A stretch of DNA of 36,735 bases. Origin: an uncultured Bacteroidales bacterium. Lineage in GTDB: Bacteria; Bacteroidota; Bacteroidia; Bacteroidales; UBA932. The stretch is from assembly GCA_900318355.1 (NCBI GenBank), contig ONKE01000036.1, forward strand, positions 1-36,735, in the 5' to 3' direction. The position numbers and the translations under genes were made by a program. The notes beneath the pieces were generated by a model. It had not been told where the DNA came from and made no database searches. It worked only from the letters and a program-made list of their open reading frames with translations. This document shows positions 23,587-31,030 of this stretch, piece by piece; positions within the stretch are counted from its first letter, which is position 1; every line of letters begins with the position of its first letter.

Positions 23587-24378
23587 TTATCGCCGCTCCT
23601 TCTTGCCGAGAATTTCACGGCAGAGGAGCGGCTCGTCTGTTGTGATGCAGTCTACGCCGGCCTCGATCATTTCCTGCATGATTGCCGCGTCGTTGACCGT
23701 CCACACGTTGACGCTCATGCCAAGGGCGTGGGCCTCTTCGATCCATCCGGGGTTTTTCTGCAGGACGGAGAAGTGGTAGTCCAGACCGTTGATGCTGTCC
23801 TCATGGAGCTGGGAGGGCGATTTGTCGCCGCCCAGGTATTGGTTGGTGAACTTGGGGGCGTTGGCCGCTATCCATTTGCAGGCGTCGTAGCTGAAGGAAA
23901 TGAAAATGACGCGTTCAGGGTCGAACAGCCCGTGGGCTTTCAGGGCCTCGACGCAGGCCTTGGTCACTTCCACCGAACGCTCCGCCGTCTGGTGGGCCTT
24001 GATTTCAAAAACGAGCACGCATTTCGACTTCGCACCCAGGCTCAGGTAGGAGTCCAGGGTCGGGACTGGTTCTCCGTTTTCCAGGACCAGGGTGTCCAGG
24101 GCGGCCGCCGGGCTGGCCTGGGCGTTGACGGTCTGGATCATCGGGCCGTGGAGGACGACGAGCCGTCCGTCGGCGGTCATGTTGACATCGAATTCCGAGC
24201 CCCAGAATCCGTTGGCCTGGGCTTCGCCGAGGGAGGCGAGGGAGTTCGGTGCGTTGGCGACGGCCTCGCTCTTCCAGAATCCGCGGTGGGCGGTTATGGC
24301 GACTTTGTGGGACCGGCATCCTGTAAGGGAAATGGCGGCAGCGAGGATGAGGGCTGCAAGTAGGATGGTTCTCTTCAT
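23587..24378 (-). CDS. Glycerophosphodiester phosphodiesterase-family lipoprotein, 263 aa
   Basis: The signal peptide ends in LTGC (C21), so the protein is lipid-anchored. The mature part is a GDPD-type TIM barrel: ITAHRGFW near 28-35, the metal site SEFDV near 61-65, VVLHGPM near 74-80, VLVFEIKAH near 113-121, VWTVND near 223 and DCITTDEP near 242. These proteins cleave glycerophosphodiesters to glycerol 3-phosphate and an alcohol. The histidine usually followed by aspartate (HD) is here followed by glycine, which may alter activity or specificity. The gene is divergent from pgi. Confidence 0.87.
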   Translation of the reverse strand: MKRTILLAALILAAAISLTGCRSHKVAITAHRGFWKSEAVANAPNSLASLGEAQANGFWGSEFDVNMTADGRLVVLHGPMIQTVNAQASPAAALDTLVLENGEPVPTLDSYLSLGAKSKCVLVFEIKAHQTAERSVEVTKACVEALKAHGLFDPERVIFISFSYDACKWIAANAPKFTNQYLGGDKSPSQLHEDSINGLDYHFSVLQKNPGWIEEAHALGMSVNVWTVNDAAIMQEMIEAGVDCITTDEPLLCREILGKKERR

Positions 24379-24399
24379 ATCAGTAAAGACTTATCCCTG

Positions 24400-24407
24400 C
24401 AAAGATA
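24400..24407 (-). promoter_or_regulatory. -7 promoter element for the GDPD-family gene
   Basis: The minus strand reads TATCTTTG, 21 bases upstream of the ATG at 24378. No clear -33 TTTG is present. Confidence 0.5.
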
Positions 24408-24429
24408 TGCAGAATTCCGTAAAAAGCAG

Positions 24430-24437
24430 TAAATTTG
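24430..24437 (+). promoter_or_regulatory. -7 promoter element for pgi, followed by a hairpin-bearing leader
   Basis: TAAATTTG lies 59 bases before the pgi ATG, so the predicted leader is longer than for other genes here. The leader contains a five-base-pair GC hairpin (GCGCG 24437-24441 with CGCGC 24452-24456). No clear -33 element is visible. Confidence 0.5.
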
Positions 24438-24496
24438 CGCGCACTTTCCCTCGCGCGGGGGAACAATTAAGGAATATGTCAATATAAGATAATAAT

Positions 24497-25879
24497 ATGG
24501 TTACAGTACATGTAGGAGGGTGCAGCTCCTTTGTCAAAGATGCACAGTACAAGCAGTATGTGGATAAGGCGCTCGAGGCTTTCGACGAGCTGAAAGGCGA
24601 GGAAGGCGCCGGCAACGATTTCCTCGGATGGAAGCATCTGCCGTCGTCCGTCCTTTGCCCGGCTGCCGCCGGCGTCGGTCGTGGATTCCCCGTCCCCGCC
24701 ATTCCCGAGGGCACGCTGGAGGCTTGCGAGGCCGTTCGTGACGATTGGAAAGCCAAAGGTGTCGACCTTGTCGTCGTTATCGGTATCGGCGGTTCCTACC
24801 TCGGAGCCCGTTGCGCCGTCGAGGCCCTAAGCCGCAATTTCGCCGGTCTGCGCAAGGATAAGTCCGCCCCGGACGTGGTCTTCGCCGGCAACAACCTTTC
24901 CGAGGAATACGTCGCCGACCTGCTGGACCTTTGCGCCGAAAGGAATACCGCCTGCGTAGTCATCTCCAAGTCCGGTACGACCACGGAACCGGCAGTTGCC
25001 TTCCGTCTGGTCAAGGAATTCATCGAGAAGAACTACAAGGACGCCGCCGAGCGTATCATCGCCATCACCGACGCCAAGAAGGGCGCACTCAAGACCCTCG
25101 CCACCCAGGAGGGCTACAAGACCTTCGTCGTTCCCGACAATGTCGGCGGACGTTTCTCGGTGCTCACTCCCGTCGGCCTGCTGCCCATCGTGCTTGCAGG
25201 TATCGACGCCCGCGCCATGCTCGAGGGTGCCCTTGAGATGGAAAAGGCGCTTTCCGAGCGCAGCGAGTCCAATCCGGCCGTGCAATATGCCGCCATGCGC
25301 AATCTCCTCTACGCCGAGCTCGGCAAGAAGGTCGAGGTCATGGTGACCTACAACCCCAAACTCCAGTATCTCGGCGAATGGTGGAAGCAGCTCTACGGCG
25401 AGTCCGAGGGCAAGGACGGTAAGGGTATCTTCCCCGCTTCGGTAAACAACACCGCCGACCTCCACTCCATGGGTCAGTTCATCCAGGAAGGCGAGCGCAT
25501 CCTGTTCGAGACCGTAATCAACGTGAAAAATGCCACCAGAAGCGTTGTTATCGGCTCCGACGCCCAGAATCTCGACCAGCTCAACTATCTCGCCGGCCAG
25601 CACGTAGAGCACTGCGACGCCATGGCCCAGCTCGGCACCAAGCTCGCCCATATCGACGGCGGCGTGCCCCAGCTCGAGGTTACCGTCGACAAGGTGGACG
25701 CCTTCAACCTCGGCGGCCTGTTCTATTTCTTCGAGTTCGCCTGCGGCGTGAGCGCATATCTTCTCGGAGTCAATCCTTTCAATCAGCCCGGAGTCGAGGC
25801 CTACAAGAAAAACATGTTCGCCTTACTAGGAAAACCGGGCTACGAGGAACTCGCAGCCCGGCTCAAAACCCGTATTTAG
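24497..25879 (+). CDS. pgi: Glucose-6-phosphate isomerase
   Basis: Pgi interconverts glucose 6-phosphate and fructose 6-phosphate in the cytoplasm. The 460-residue length is the short, Firmicutes/Bacteroidota-type form. The sugar-phosphate binding SIS fold shows VVIGIGGSYLGARCAVEAL near 93-111 and VVISKSGTTTEPAVAF near 154-169. The later conserved blocks are YNPKLQYLGEWWKQLYGESEGKDGKG near 286-311 and NLGGLFYFFEFACGVSAYLLGVNPFNQPGVEAYKKNM near 402-438. It converges on the downstream lipoprotein gene with only five bases between stops. The call is secure. Confidence 0.97.
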   Translation: MVTVHVGGCSSFVKDAQYKQYVDKALEAFDELKGEEGAGNDFLGWKHLPSSVLCPAAAGVGRGFPVPAIPEGTLEACEAVRDDWKAKGVDLVVVIGIGGSYLGARCAVEALSRNFAGLRKDKSAPDVVFAGNNLSEEYVADLLDLCAERNTACVVISKSGTTTEPAVAFRLVKEFIEKNYKDAAERIIAITDAKKGALKTLATQEGYKTFVVPDNVGGRFSVLTPVGLLPIVLAGIDARAMLEGALEMEKALSERSESNPAVQYAAMRNLLYAELGKKVEVMVTYNPKLQYLGEWWKQLYGESEGKDGKGIFPASVNNTADLHSMGQFIQEGERILFETVINVKNATRSVVIGSDAQNLDQLNYLAGQHVEHCDAMAQLGTKLAHIDGGVPQLEVTVDKVDAFNLGGLFYFFEFACGVSAYLLGVNPFNQPGVEAYKKNMFALLGKPGYEELAARLKTRI

Positions 25880-25884
25880 GCGGT

Positions 25885-27660
25885 TTATCTGGAAACAGTC
25901 CATCGGACCCGGCTCTCTGCATGAGCCCTTGAAGGTCCTTCGGCAGATGCCTTGGTCTGAGGTCTGATGGTTTTCACAGCTTCACGGCGCTTTGCCCGGT
26001 TAGTTCCCGGCAAGGCGCTTTCTTCTTGCTGCGCCTTGGTCTGTACGGAAGAGCGTCCGGCGGTGCTGCGCCTTTGCGGAGCCTTGAATTGTGCGCGGGG
26101 GGCGGGATTTTCGCCGGATCCCTGCACCTTTTCAAGCGTCAGGGGAGTGGATGTCTTGATGTTGCCGCGATTGTCGATTTCGTTGTAGACAAAGAGCGGG
26201 ATGCTCAGCTCGAGCGGGCCCATGATGAGCGCTCCGTTTTCATCGACTACATAGTCGCCGGTGGACGGATCGATACGCATGTCGTAGTATTGCATCGACA
26301 CCAGTTCGGTCGTTATGACGTTGTTGTCTCCGACGTTGATTTCGAGGGGGAGACCGGCGATCGTGCCGTGAGAGTCGTCCCGGAGGGTGGCCTTGGCGAT
26401 GTCGTAGACTCCGTAGGCGGCATCCATCTTATTGTCGTAGACGTAGTTGCCGAGGAGCGTGGTGACGTAGGTGTTGCCGTCCCGGTTGCTGTCGTAGGTC
26501 TCCATCTCGTAGGTGGTGAAAATCATGGAGCCGTCGGAAGGGTTGAACGGTGCGCCGAGCCAGTAGTTATAGGTGTAGCGGACAATCTCCGGGTCGGCGT
26601 CAGGGCCTGTTTCCCAGCCCTTTATGGCATAGAAGAGGTTGTTTTCCGCGCTTTCTACCGTCAGGTCGTATGTGATGGTCTTCTTGCCGGTCACATAGCC
26701 TTCGTTGTCGTAGATGTTGCCGATGCCGGAGGCCTTCCAATTGCCGAGCCAGCGGGCGAATTCGGGGGTGGCGGCTTCTTCTTCGATGCTGAAGCGGTAT
26801 TCGGAATATTCCCCGGTGAGATAGCCGTAGAGGTCGACTCCGTAGGTGAAGAAGATGTAGTTGCCGGACCACAGGCGGTTGGGGAGGGCGGTGTCGGTGC
26901 CGGTCATCAGAACGGAGGCGAAGGTCTCTTCGCTTTCGGGAAGGGTCTTGCTGATGGCGTCGAGTTCGGCGTTGAAAAAGTCCATGACCTTGCCTGCATA
27001 GAGACGCTGGAATTCCGCCGCGTCGATGATGCTGAAGCAGTAGCTGCTCGGGGACGAGGTTATGATGTTGAACTGCTCGACTTCAATCTGCTGGCGGTTT
27101 TCGGTGATGAAGGTCCTGGAGCCGCGCTCCACCTGCCACTGGTCCGTCTTTTGGGCCGAAACCTCTTCCGTCGTGAAGAAAAGCCTTGCGTATGAACCGT
27201 TGAAAACGCCCTGGTCGTCGCATCCGAAAGCGACGATGTACCAGTCGGTGTCGCCGCCGTCAAGGCGGTAGGTGGAATAGTCGCGTTCACCCTGGAGGAT
27301 GACTTTGGAGAGCTGGGCCTTGCCTTCGTCCAGTTCCTTGGTCAGGCGGTCCTGGCTGTATTTTGCGAAGCGGCTCATCTGGCCTCCGTAGGCTGTCCTC
27401 AGTTCAGTGGCGGGGACGGCGTCGAGGAAATAGCTGCCCTGGGTGCCGGTGCGGATGTGGAAGTTGTCCGTGACAAGGGTGCCGGAGTTTCCTGTGGAGT
27501 AGCCGCGCCCGGTGTAGGAGATGGTGACGTCGAGATTTTCCGTGAGTTCGAGTTCGGCGTATGAAGGGTCGCTCCCGCCTCCGCGGCGTCCCCTGCCTTC
27601 TTTCGAACAGGCGGCCAGAACGAGCATTGCCGCCAGGATATAGCAGAGTCTGTTTTTCAT
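25885..27660 (-). CDS. Large lipoprotein of unknown function with a basic low-complexity tail, 591 aa
   Basis: I do not recognise this family. The start at 27660 (MKNRLCYILAAM) gives a normal lipoprotein signal with LAAC and C18; the longer frame to 27690 adds no sensible signal. Residues about 20-510 are acidic to neutral, rich in Tyr/Thr/Gly and predicted mostly beta, including FARWLGNWKASGIGN and similar strands seen in Bacteroidota surface lipoproteins. Residues 513-591 are different: strongly basic, rich in Arg/Ala/Ser/Gln and probably disordered. The gene begins 31 bases after the CoA-transferase stop, so it is probably the second gene of that operon. Confidence 0.8.
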   Translation of the reverse strand: MKNRLCYILAAMLVLAACSKEGRGRRGGGSDPSYAELELTENLDVTISYTGRGYSTGNSGTLVTDNFHIRTGTQGSYFLDAVPATELRTAYGGQMSRFAKYSQDRLTKELDEGKAQLSKVILQGERDYSTYRLDGGDTDWYIVAFGCDDQGVFNGSYARLFFTTEEVSAQKTDQWQVERGSRTFITENRQQIEVEQFNIITSSPSSYCFSIIDAAEFQRLYAGKVMDFFNAELDAISKTLPESEETFASVLMTGTDTALPNRLWSGNYIFFTYGVDLYGYLTGEYSEYRFSIEEEAATPEFARWLGNWKASGIGNIYDNEGYVTGKKTITYDLTVESAENNLFYAIKGWETGPDADPEIVRYTYNYWLGAPFNPSDGSMIFTTYEMETYDSNRDGNTYVTTLLGNYVYDNKMDAAYGVYDIAKATLRDDSHGTIAGLPLEINVGDNNVITTELVSMQYYDMRIDPSTGDYVVDENGALIMGPLELSIPLFVYNEIDNRGNIKTSTPLTLEKVQGSGENPAPRAQFKAPQRRSTAGRSSVQTKAQQEESALPGTNRAKRREAVKTIRPQTKASAEGPSRAHAESRVRWTVSR

Positions 27661-27691
27661 GATAGCTGAAGTTTTCTGGTCATATTGCAAT

Positions 27692-28996
27692 TTACAGGCC
27701 GAAGCGGTAGTAGTGGGGACCGAAACGCTCGAAAGCGGCCCGTTCCAGCATTTCGCGGTCGTCGGGATGGGCGATGGATGTCAGGAGCTTCGCCCTTTCC
27801 TGCAGCGATTTTCCGGTCAGGTCCACGGCGCCGTATTCTGTGACGATCCAGTGTGCATCCGCCCTGGGCGTAACGACTCCGGCACCGGGGTTGAGGGTAG
27901 GTACAATCTTGTTTTTGCCCTTGTTGGTGCGTGAGGCGAAGGCCGTGATGGAGATTCCGCCTTCGGACATGGTGGCGCCCTTGACGAAGTCCAGCTGGCC
28001 GCCGGTGCCCGAGAAGATGCGCGTGCCGATGGAGTCGGCGCAGATCTGGCCGGTCAGGTCGACCTCCGTGGCGGAGTTGATGGCCATCATCCTTGGGTTC
28101 TGCGCTATGATCCAGGGGTCGTTGGTGTATTTGATGTCCTTCATCAGCACGTCGGGGTTGTGGTCGATGAAGCTGTAGACGTCCTGGCTTCCGAGCAGGA
28201 AGGACGCTACGACCTTGCCCCGGTCGATTTTCTTGCATGCTCCGTTGATGACGCCCTTGCGGATGAGGCGCAGCACGCCGTCGGCGAACATTTCGGTGTG
28301 GACGCCGAGGTTCATGTGGTCGGTCAGCTGGGCCGCCAGCGCGTTTGGAAGGGCGCCTATGCCCATCTGGATGCACGCTCCGTCTGGAACGAGGGCCGCG
28401 CAGTTCTTGCCGATGAGCACCTCGGTGGGAGTCGGCTCGGCGAATGCGGCGGTCACAAGGGGAGTGTCGTCGCGGACGAAGGAATCCACCAGGTTCAAGT
28501 CGACCAGGTCGCCATAGGCATAGGGCACGTTGGGGTTGATGACGCCGATCACGTGGTCGGCGCTTTCTATCGCGGCGAGGCTGCAGTCGACGGATGTGCC
28601 GAGGGATGCCATCCCGTTTTCGTCCGGCTCGGAGAGCTGCACCATGGCCACGTTGCACTTGAGTGCGCCGCTGCGGTAAAGCTTCTGGCTGTCACCAAGA
28701 TGCACCGGCAGATAGTCGGCCCATCCTCCATTAACGTTGGGACGGACGTTCGGCCCCAGGAAAAAGCCCTGGTCGAAGAAGATGCCGGCATATTTCTCCT
28801 CGGAGTAGGGGGCCGGTCCCTCGGTATGGAAATGGTGGAACCGGACGTCTTCCAGTTCGCCTGCATCGGCCCTCCGCACAAGTGCCTGGATAAGGATATG
28901 CGGCACGCTGGCCACGCTGCTAAGGTGGATGTGGTCGCCCGACTTGACAACCCGCACGGCCTCATCGGCGCTGATGTACTTGATTTCTTTCTTCAT
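27692..28996 (-). CDS. Acetyl-CoA hydrolase/transferase family: acyl-CoA:acetate or 4-hydroxybutyrate CoA-transferase, 434 aa
   Basis: Family members move CoA between acetate and butyrate, propionate, succinate or 4-hydroxybutyrate, via a glutamyl-CoA thioester. The start at 28996 (MKKEIKYISADEA) gives the usual 434 residues; the longer frame to 29188 runs through promoter sequence. The catalytic glutamate is expected at E235 in LGVHTEMFADG. Other family blocks are QMGIGALPNAL near 210, NSATEVDLTGQICADSIGT, FSGTGGQLDFVKGA and TEYGAVDLTG. The exact acyl substrate cannot be told from sequence. In an anaerobe with korAB and aspA, a role in making acetate, butyrate or succinate products is plausible. 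Confidence 0.9.
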   Translation of the reverse strand: MKKEIKYISADEAVRVVKSGDHIHLSSVASVPHILIQALVRRADAGELEDVRFHHFHTEGPAPYSEEKYAGIFFDQGFFLGPNVRPNVNGGWADYLPVHLGDSQKLYRSGALKCNVAMVQLSEPDENGMASLGTSVDCSLAAIESADHVIGVINPNVPYAYGDLVDLNLVDSFVRDDTPLVTAAFAEPTPTEVLIGKNCAALVPDGACIQMGIGALPNALAAQLTDHMNLGVHTEMFADGVLRLIRKGVINGACKKIDRGKVVASFLLGSQDVYSFIDHNPDVLMKDIKYTNDPWIIAQNPRMMAINSATEVDLTGQICADSIGTRIFSGTGGQLDFVKGATMSEGGISITAFASRTNKGKNKIVPTLNPGAGVVTPRADAHWIVTEYGAVDLTGKSLQERAKLLTSIAHPDDREMLERAAFERFGPHYYRFGL

Positions 28997-29028
28997 TTTA
29001 TCTCTATAATTCCGTAGGGAATAGTTTT

Positions 29029-29036
29029 CAAAGATA
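29029..29036 (-). promoter_or_regulatory. -7 promoter element for the CoA-transferase operon
   Basis: The minus strand reads TATCTTTG, 32 bases before the ATG at 28996. It supports that start over the longer open frame, whose extra codons would lie upstream of the transcript. No clear -33 element. Confidence 0.55.
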
Positions 29037-29059
29037 GGAATTTTTGCCGAAGAAATAGC

Positions 29060-29067
29060 TAAATTTG
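29060..29067 (+). promoter_or_regulatory. -7 promoter element for mazG
   Basis: TAAATTTG lies 17 bases before the mazG ATG. A TTTG at 29043-29046 is too close (13 bases) to be a normal -33 element. It sits back-to-back with the CoA-transferase promoter. Confidence 0.5.
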
Positions 29068-29084
29068 CGGCAAAGACCAAAGAA

Positions 29085-29942
29085 ATGCATTCAAGGGAAG
29101 AAAAACTGGAACGATTCGGGCGCCTGCTCGACATAATGGACCGCCTGAGGGCGGAATGCCCGTGGAACCATGCACAGACCATCCGCACCCTGCGTCCGCT
29201 GACGGTGGAGGAGGTCTACGAGCTGAGCGACGCCGTCCTCAAGGACAATGAAGCTGAATTGCGCAAGGAACTTGGCGACGTGATGCTCCACCTTGTTTTC
29301 TACAGCAAGATTGCCGAGGAAGAGGGGCGTTACGATATTGGCGACGTCCTGGACGGAATCTGCGAGAAGATGATCTTCCGCCACCCCCACGTGTTCTCCG
29401 ACAAGAAGGCCTCCGACGCCACCGAGGTTTCGGAAAACTGGGAGATGATGAAGACCAGGGAGAAGGGTGGCAACCGCCGCGTCCTCTCCGGCGTCCCCGA
29501 CAGCATGCCCTCGATGCTGAAAGCTTTCGCCATGCAGGACAAAGCCCGCGGCGTCGGTTTCGACTGGGAAGAAAAGTCCCAGGTATGGGACAAGGTCCAG
29601 GAGGAGATGGCCGAGGTGCGCACCGAACTCGATGCGATGGAAGCCGCTCCCGGCGAGGCCCCCGCATCGGTCTGGGGCCCGACGGAAGATTCCTCCGAAG
29701 AGTTCAAGGCGGCCTACGACCGCGCCGAAGCGGAGATGGGCGACCTTATTTTCGCAACCGTCAACGCCGCCCGTCTCTACGGCATCAATCCCGACACGGC
29801 CCTGGCCCGCGCCTGCGAGAAATTCCGCCGCCGCTTCACCTACCTCGAAGAACAGACCATCCGCAAAGGCCGCTCCCTCCGCGACCTCACCCTCTCCGAG
29901 ATGGACGCCATCTGGGACGAGGCTAAGGGCCTCGGCCTTTGA
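29085..29942 (+). CDS. mazG: Nucleoside triphosphate pyrophosphohydrolase MazG, with an altered C-terminal end
   Basis: MazG hydrolyses NTPs to NMP and pyrophosphate, cleaning damaged nucleotides or modulating the stringent response. CPWNHAQT starts at 25, followed by the metal-binding pattern ExxE (E43, E46) and ExxD (E62, D65 in KELGDVML). A second MazG-like half has MGDLIFATVNAARLYGINPDTALARACEKF near 220-249. At 285 residues it is slightly longer than usual. The last residues read AIWDEAKGLGL. 196 bases downstream, a second copy of the same 3' end encodes AIWDEAKAKGL plus a stop, which looks like the ancestral terminus. The present end may thus be a by-product of repeat insertion or duplication. 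Confidence 0.95.
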   Translation: MHSREEKLERFGRLLDIMDRLRAECPWNHAQTIRTLRPLTVEEVYELSDAVLKDNEAELRKELGDVMLHLVFYSKIAEEEGRYDIGDVLDGICEKMIFRHPHVFSDKKASDATEVSENWEMMKTREKGGNRRVLSGVPDSMPSMLKAFAMQDKARGVGFDWEEKSQVWDKVQEEMAEVRTELDAMEAAPGEAPASVWGPTEDSSEEFKAAYDRAEAEMGDLIFATVNAARLYGINPDTALARACEKFRRRFTYLEEQTIRKGRSLRDLTLSEMDAIWDEAKGLGL

Positions 29943-30119
29943 TGGCGTCCTGGCGCCTTCAGGCGCCGCGTCGGAGCGTCAGCGAGATGCCGTAGGCATC
30001 GAAGCAGCGAAGACGCCGACCGGAGCGCTAGCGCAGGTCGTGCCCCCCTGGAAGGGGGTGTCCGAAAGGACGGGGGTTAAGATGTCATGCCGGTCTTGAC
30101 CGGCCATCTGGGACGAGGC
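29907..30119 (+). repeat. 17-base direct repeat of the mazG 3' end flanking a structured insert
   Basis: GCCATCTGGGACGAGGC occurs exactly at 29907-29923, inside mazG, and again at 30103-30119, 196 bases later. After both copies the similarity continues loosely and each ends in a stop codon (TGA at 29940, TAG at 30136). The downstream copy has no start and is a remnant. This arrangement is what an insertion with target duplication, or a partial tandem duplication, would leave. Confidence 0.75.
29943..30104. repeat. Array of six small hairpins in the mazG downstream spacer
   Basis: Perfect or near-perfect short inverted repeats follow each other: GGCGCC-TTCA-GGCGCC (29952-29967), GATGCC-GTA-GGCATC (29986-30000), GCGCTAGCGC (30025-30034), a C5/G5 stem (30044-30058), GTCC-GAAA-GGAC with a GNRA loop (30060-30071), and GCCGGTC-TT-GACCGGC (30089-30104). 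A longer pairing, GGCGTC (29944-29949) with GACGCC (30012-30017), could enclose the first three. No convincing gene lies here. It may be a dispersed palindromic repeat element, a structured RNA, or both. Confidence 0.65.
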
Positions 30120-30153
30120 CAAGGCGAAGGGCCTGTAGCGGGGCCCGGGCAAC

Positions 30154-30187
30154 AAAAAAACTGGCACCCTCGAGTGCCAGTTTTTTT
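30154..30187. terminator. Bidirectional intrinsic terminator between mazG and the convergent lipoprotein gene
   Basis: A seven-base-pair stem CTGGCAC (30161-30167) with GTGCCAG (30174-30180) is flanked by seven A's on the left and seven T's on the right. It therefore works as a hairpin plus U-tract in both directions. It serves mazG on the plus strand and the gene ending at 30205 on the minus strand. Confidence 0.9.
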
Positions 30188-30204
30188 GTCGCATTCGCGG
30201 ACGC

Positions 30205-30999
30205 TTATTTCGCAGGGGCGAGGGTGACGGTGACGGTGGAGTCTTCGCCGTTGACCTTGCCGGAGACGGTGAGGATGAGCTTTCCGCCGAGGATGTCGTA
30301 GCGGGCGTTGCCGTTGAGGACTTCGACTTCGAGTTCGGAGATTTCATCGATCTTGAAGGAGGCGTCGCTGCTGTTGGGCAGTTCGTATTCGGCGCAGTAG
30401 TATTCGCCGTTAGCGAAGACGATGCCGATGTAGCTGTCGGAGATGGCGACCTTGGTGGAAACCATGTTGGCCTTGAAGGTCTTCGAGAAGGTGATGCCGT
30501 TTTCCTTGGCGAAAGTCTCGATCTCATTGAGGTTAAGCCCGGAGAAGGTCTTGTTGACACCCTTGATGCTGAATTTGACGCTCTCGACGTTCCAGTCGCG
30601 GTTGAAGATGACGGCGTCTTCGGCGGCATTTACGGTCTGGGCGTCGACGATGATGGCGTCGCTTGCGGAACCGCCTTCAGGAATGAATTTGTAGGTGTTG
30701 CCGTCCTTGGTGATGGTGCCGAGGTTGGAGAAGACATAGTTGCCGTTGGCGTCGACGGTGTAGGTGCCGATGTAGGCCTCCCAGTTTTCTTCGACAGCCT
30801 TTGTGAGCAGGCTGCTCACCTTGCCAATGGCGGTGCCGTCGGCGTTGGCGTTGATGTCGAAACCTACGCCCTTGAAGTTCTTGGTCTGGGCGGCGTTCTT
30901 TGTGGCGGGGAAGGTACCCTTGCCGATATTATCCTGACCTGCGTTGTTGCAGGAAATTGCCATCAGGGCGATGGCCAGCATTGCGAGAATTTTTTTCAT
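30205..30999 (-). CDS. Lipoprotein of unknown function, 264 aa
   Basis: I do not recognise the family with certainty. The signal peptide ends in MAISC (C17), so the protein is lipid-anchored. The mature region is small, rich in Asn/Thr/Lys and probably all-beta, with regularly spaced strand-like segments and no cysteines after C17. It resembles the small lipocalin-like or unnamed DUF lipoproteins common in gut Bacteroidota, but no motif is decisive. It starts 31 bases after the outer-membrane barrel gene on the same strand, which suggests a two-gene operon, and ends at a strong bidirectional terminator. Confidence 0.8.
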   Translation of the reverse strand: MKKILAMLAIALMAISCNNAGQDNIGKGTFPATKNAAQTKNFKGVGFDINANADGTAIGKVSSLLTKAVEENWEAYIGTYTVDANGNYVFSNLGTITKDGNTYKFIPEGGSASDAIIVDAQTVNAAEDAVIFNRDWNVESVKFSIKGVNKTFSGLNLNEIETFAKENGITFSKTFKANMVSTKVAISDSYIGIVFANGEYYCAEYELPNSSDASFKIDEISELEVEVLNGNARYDILGGKLILTVSGKVNGEDSTVTVTLAPAK

Positions 31000-31030
31000 G
31001 GTCTATAAAGTTTGATTGTTGATTGTTTCG

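Noticed and set aside
29632-30099. Plus-strand frame running from inside mazG across the hairpin array
   Set aside because: It is out of frame with mazG, arginine/proline-rich as expected from a shifted GC-rich gene, and passes through the repeat array.
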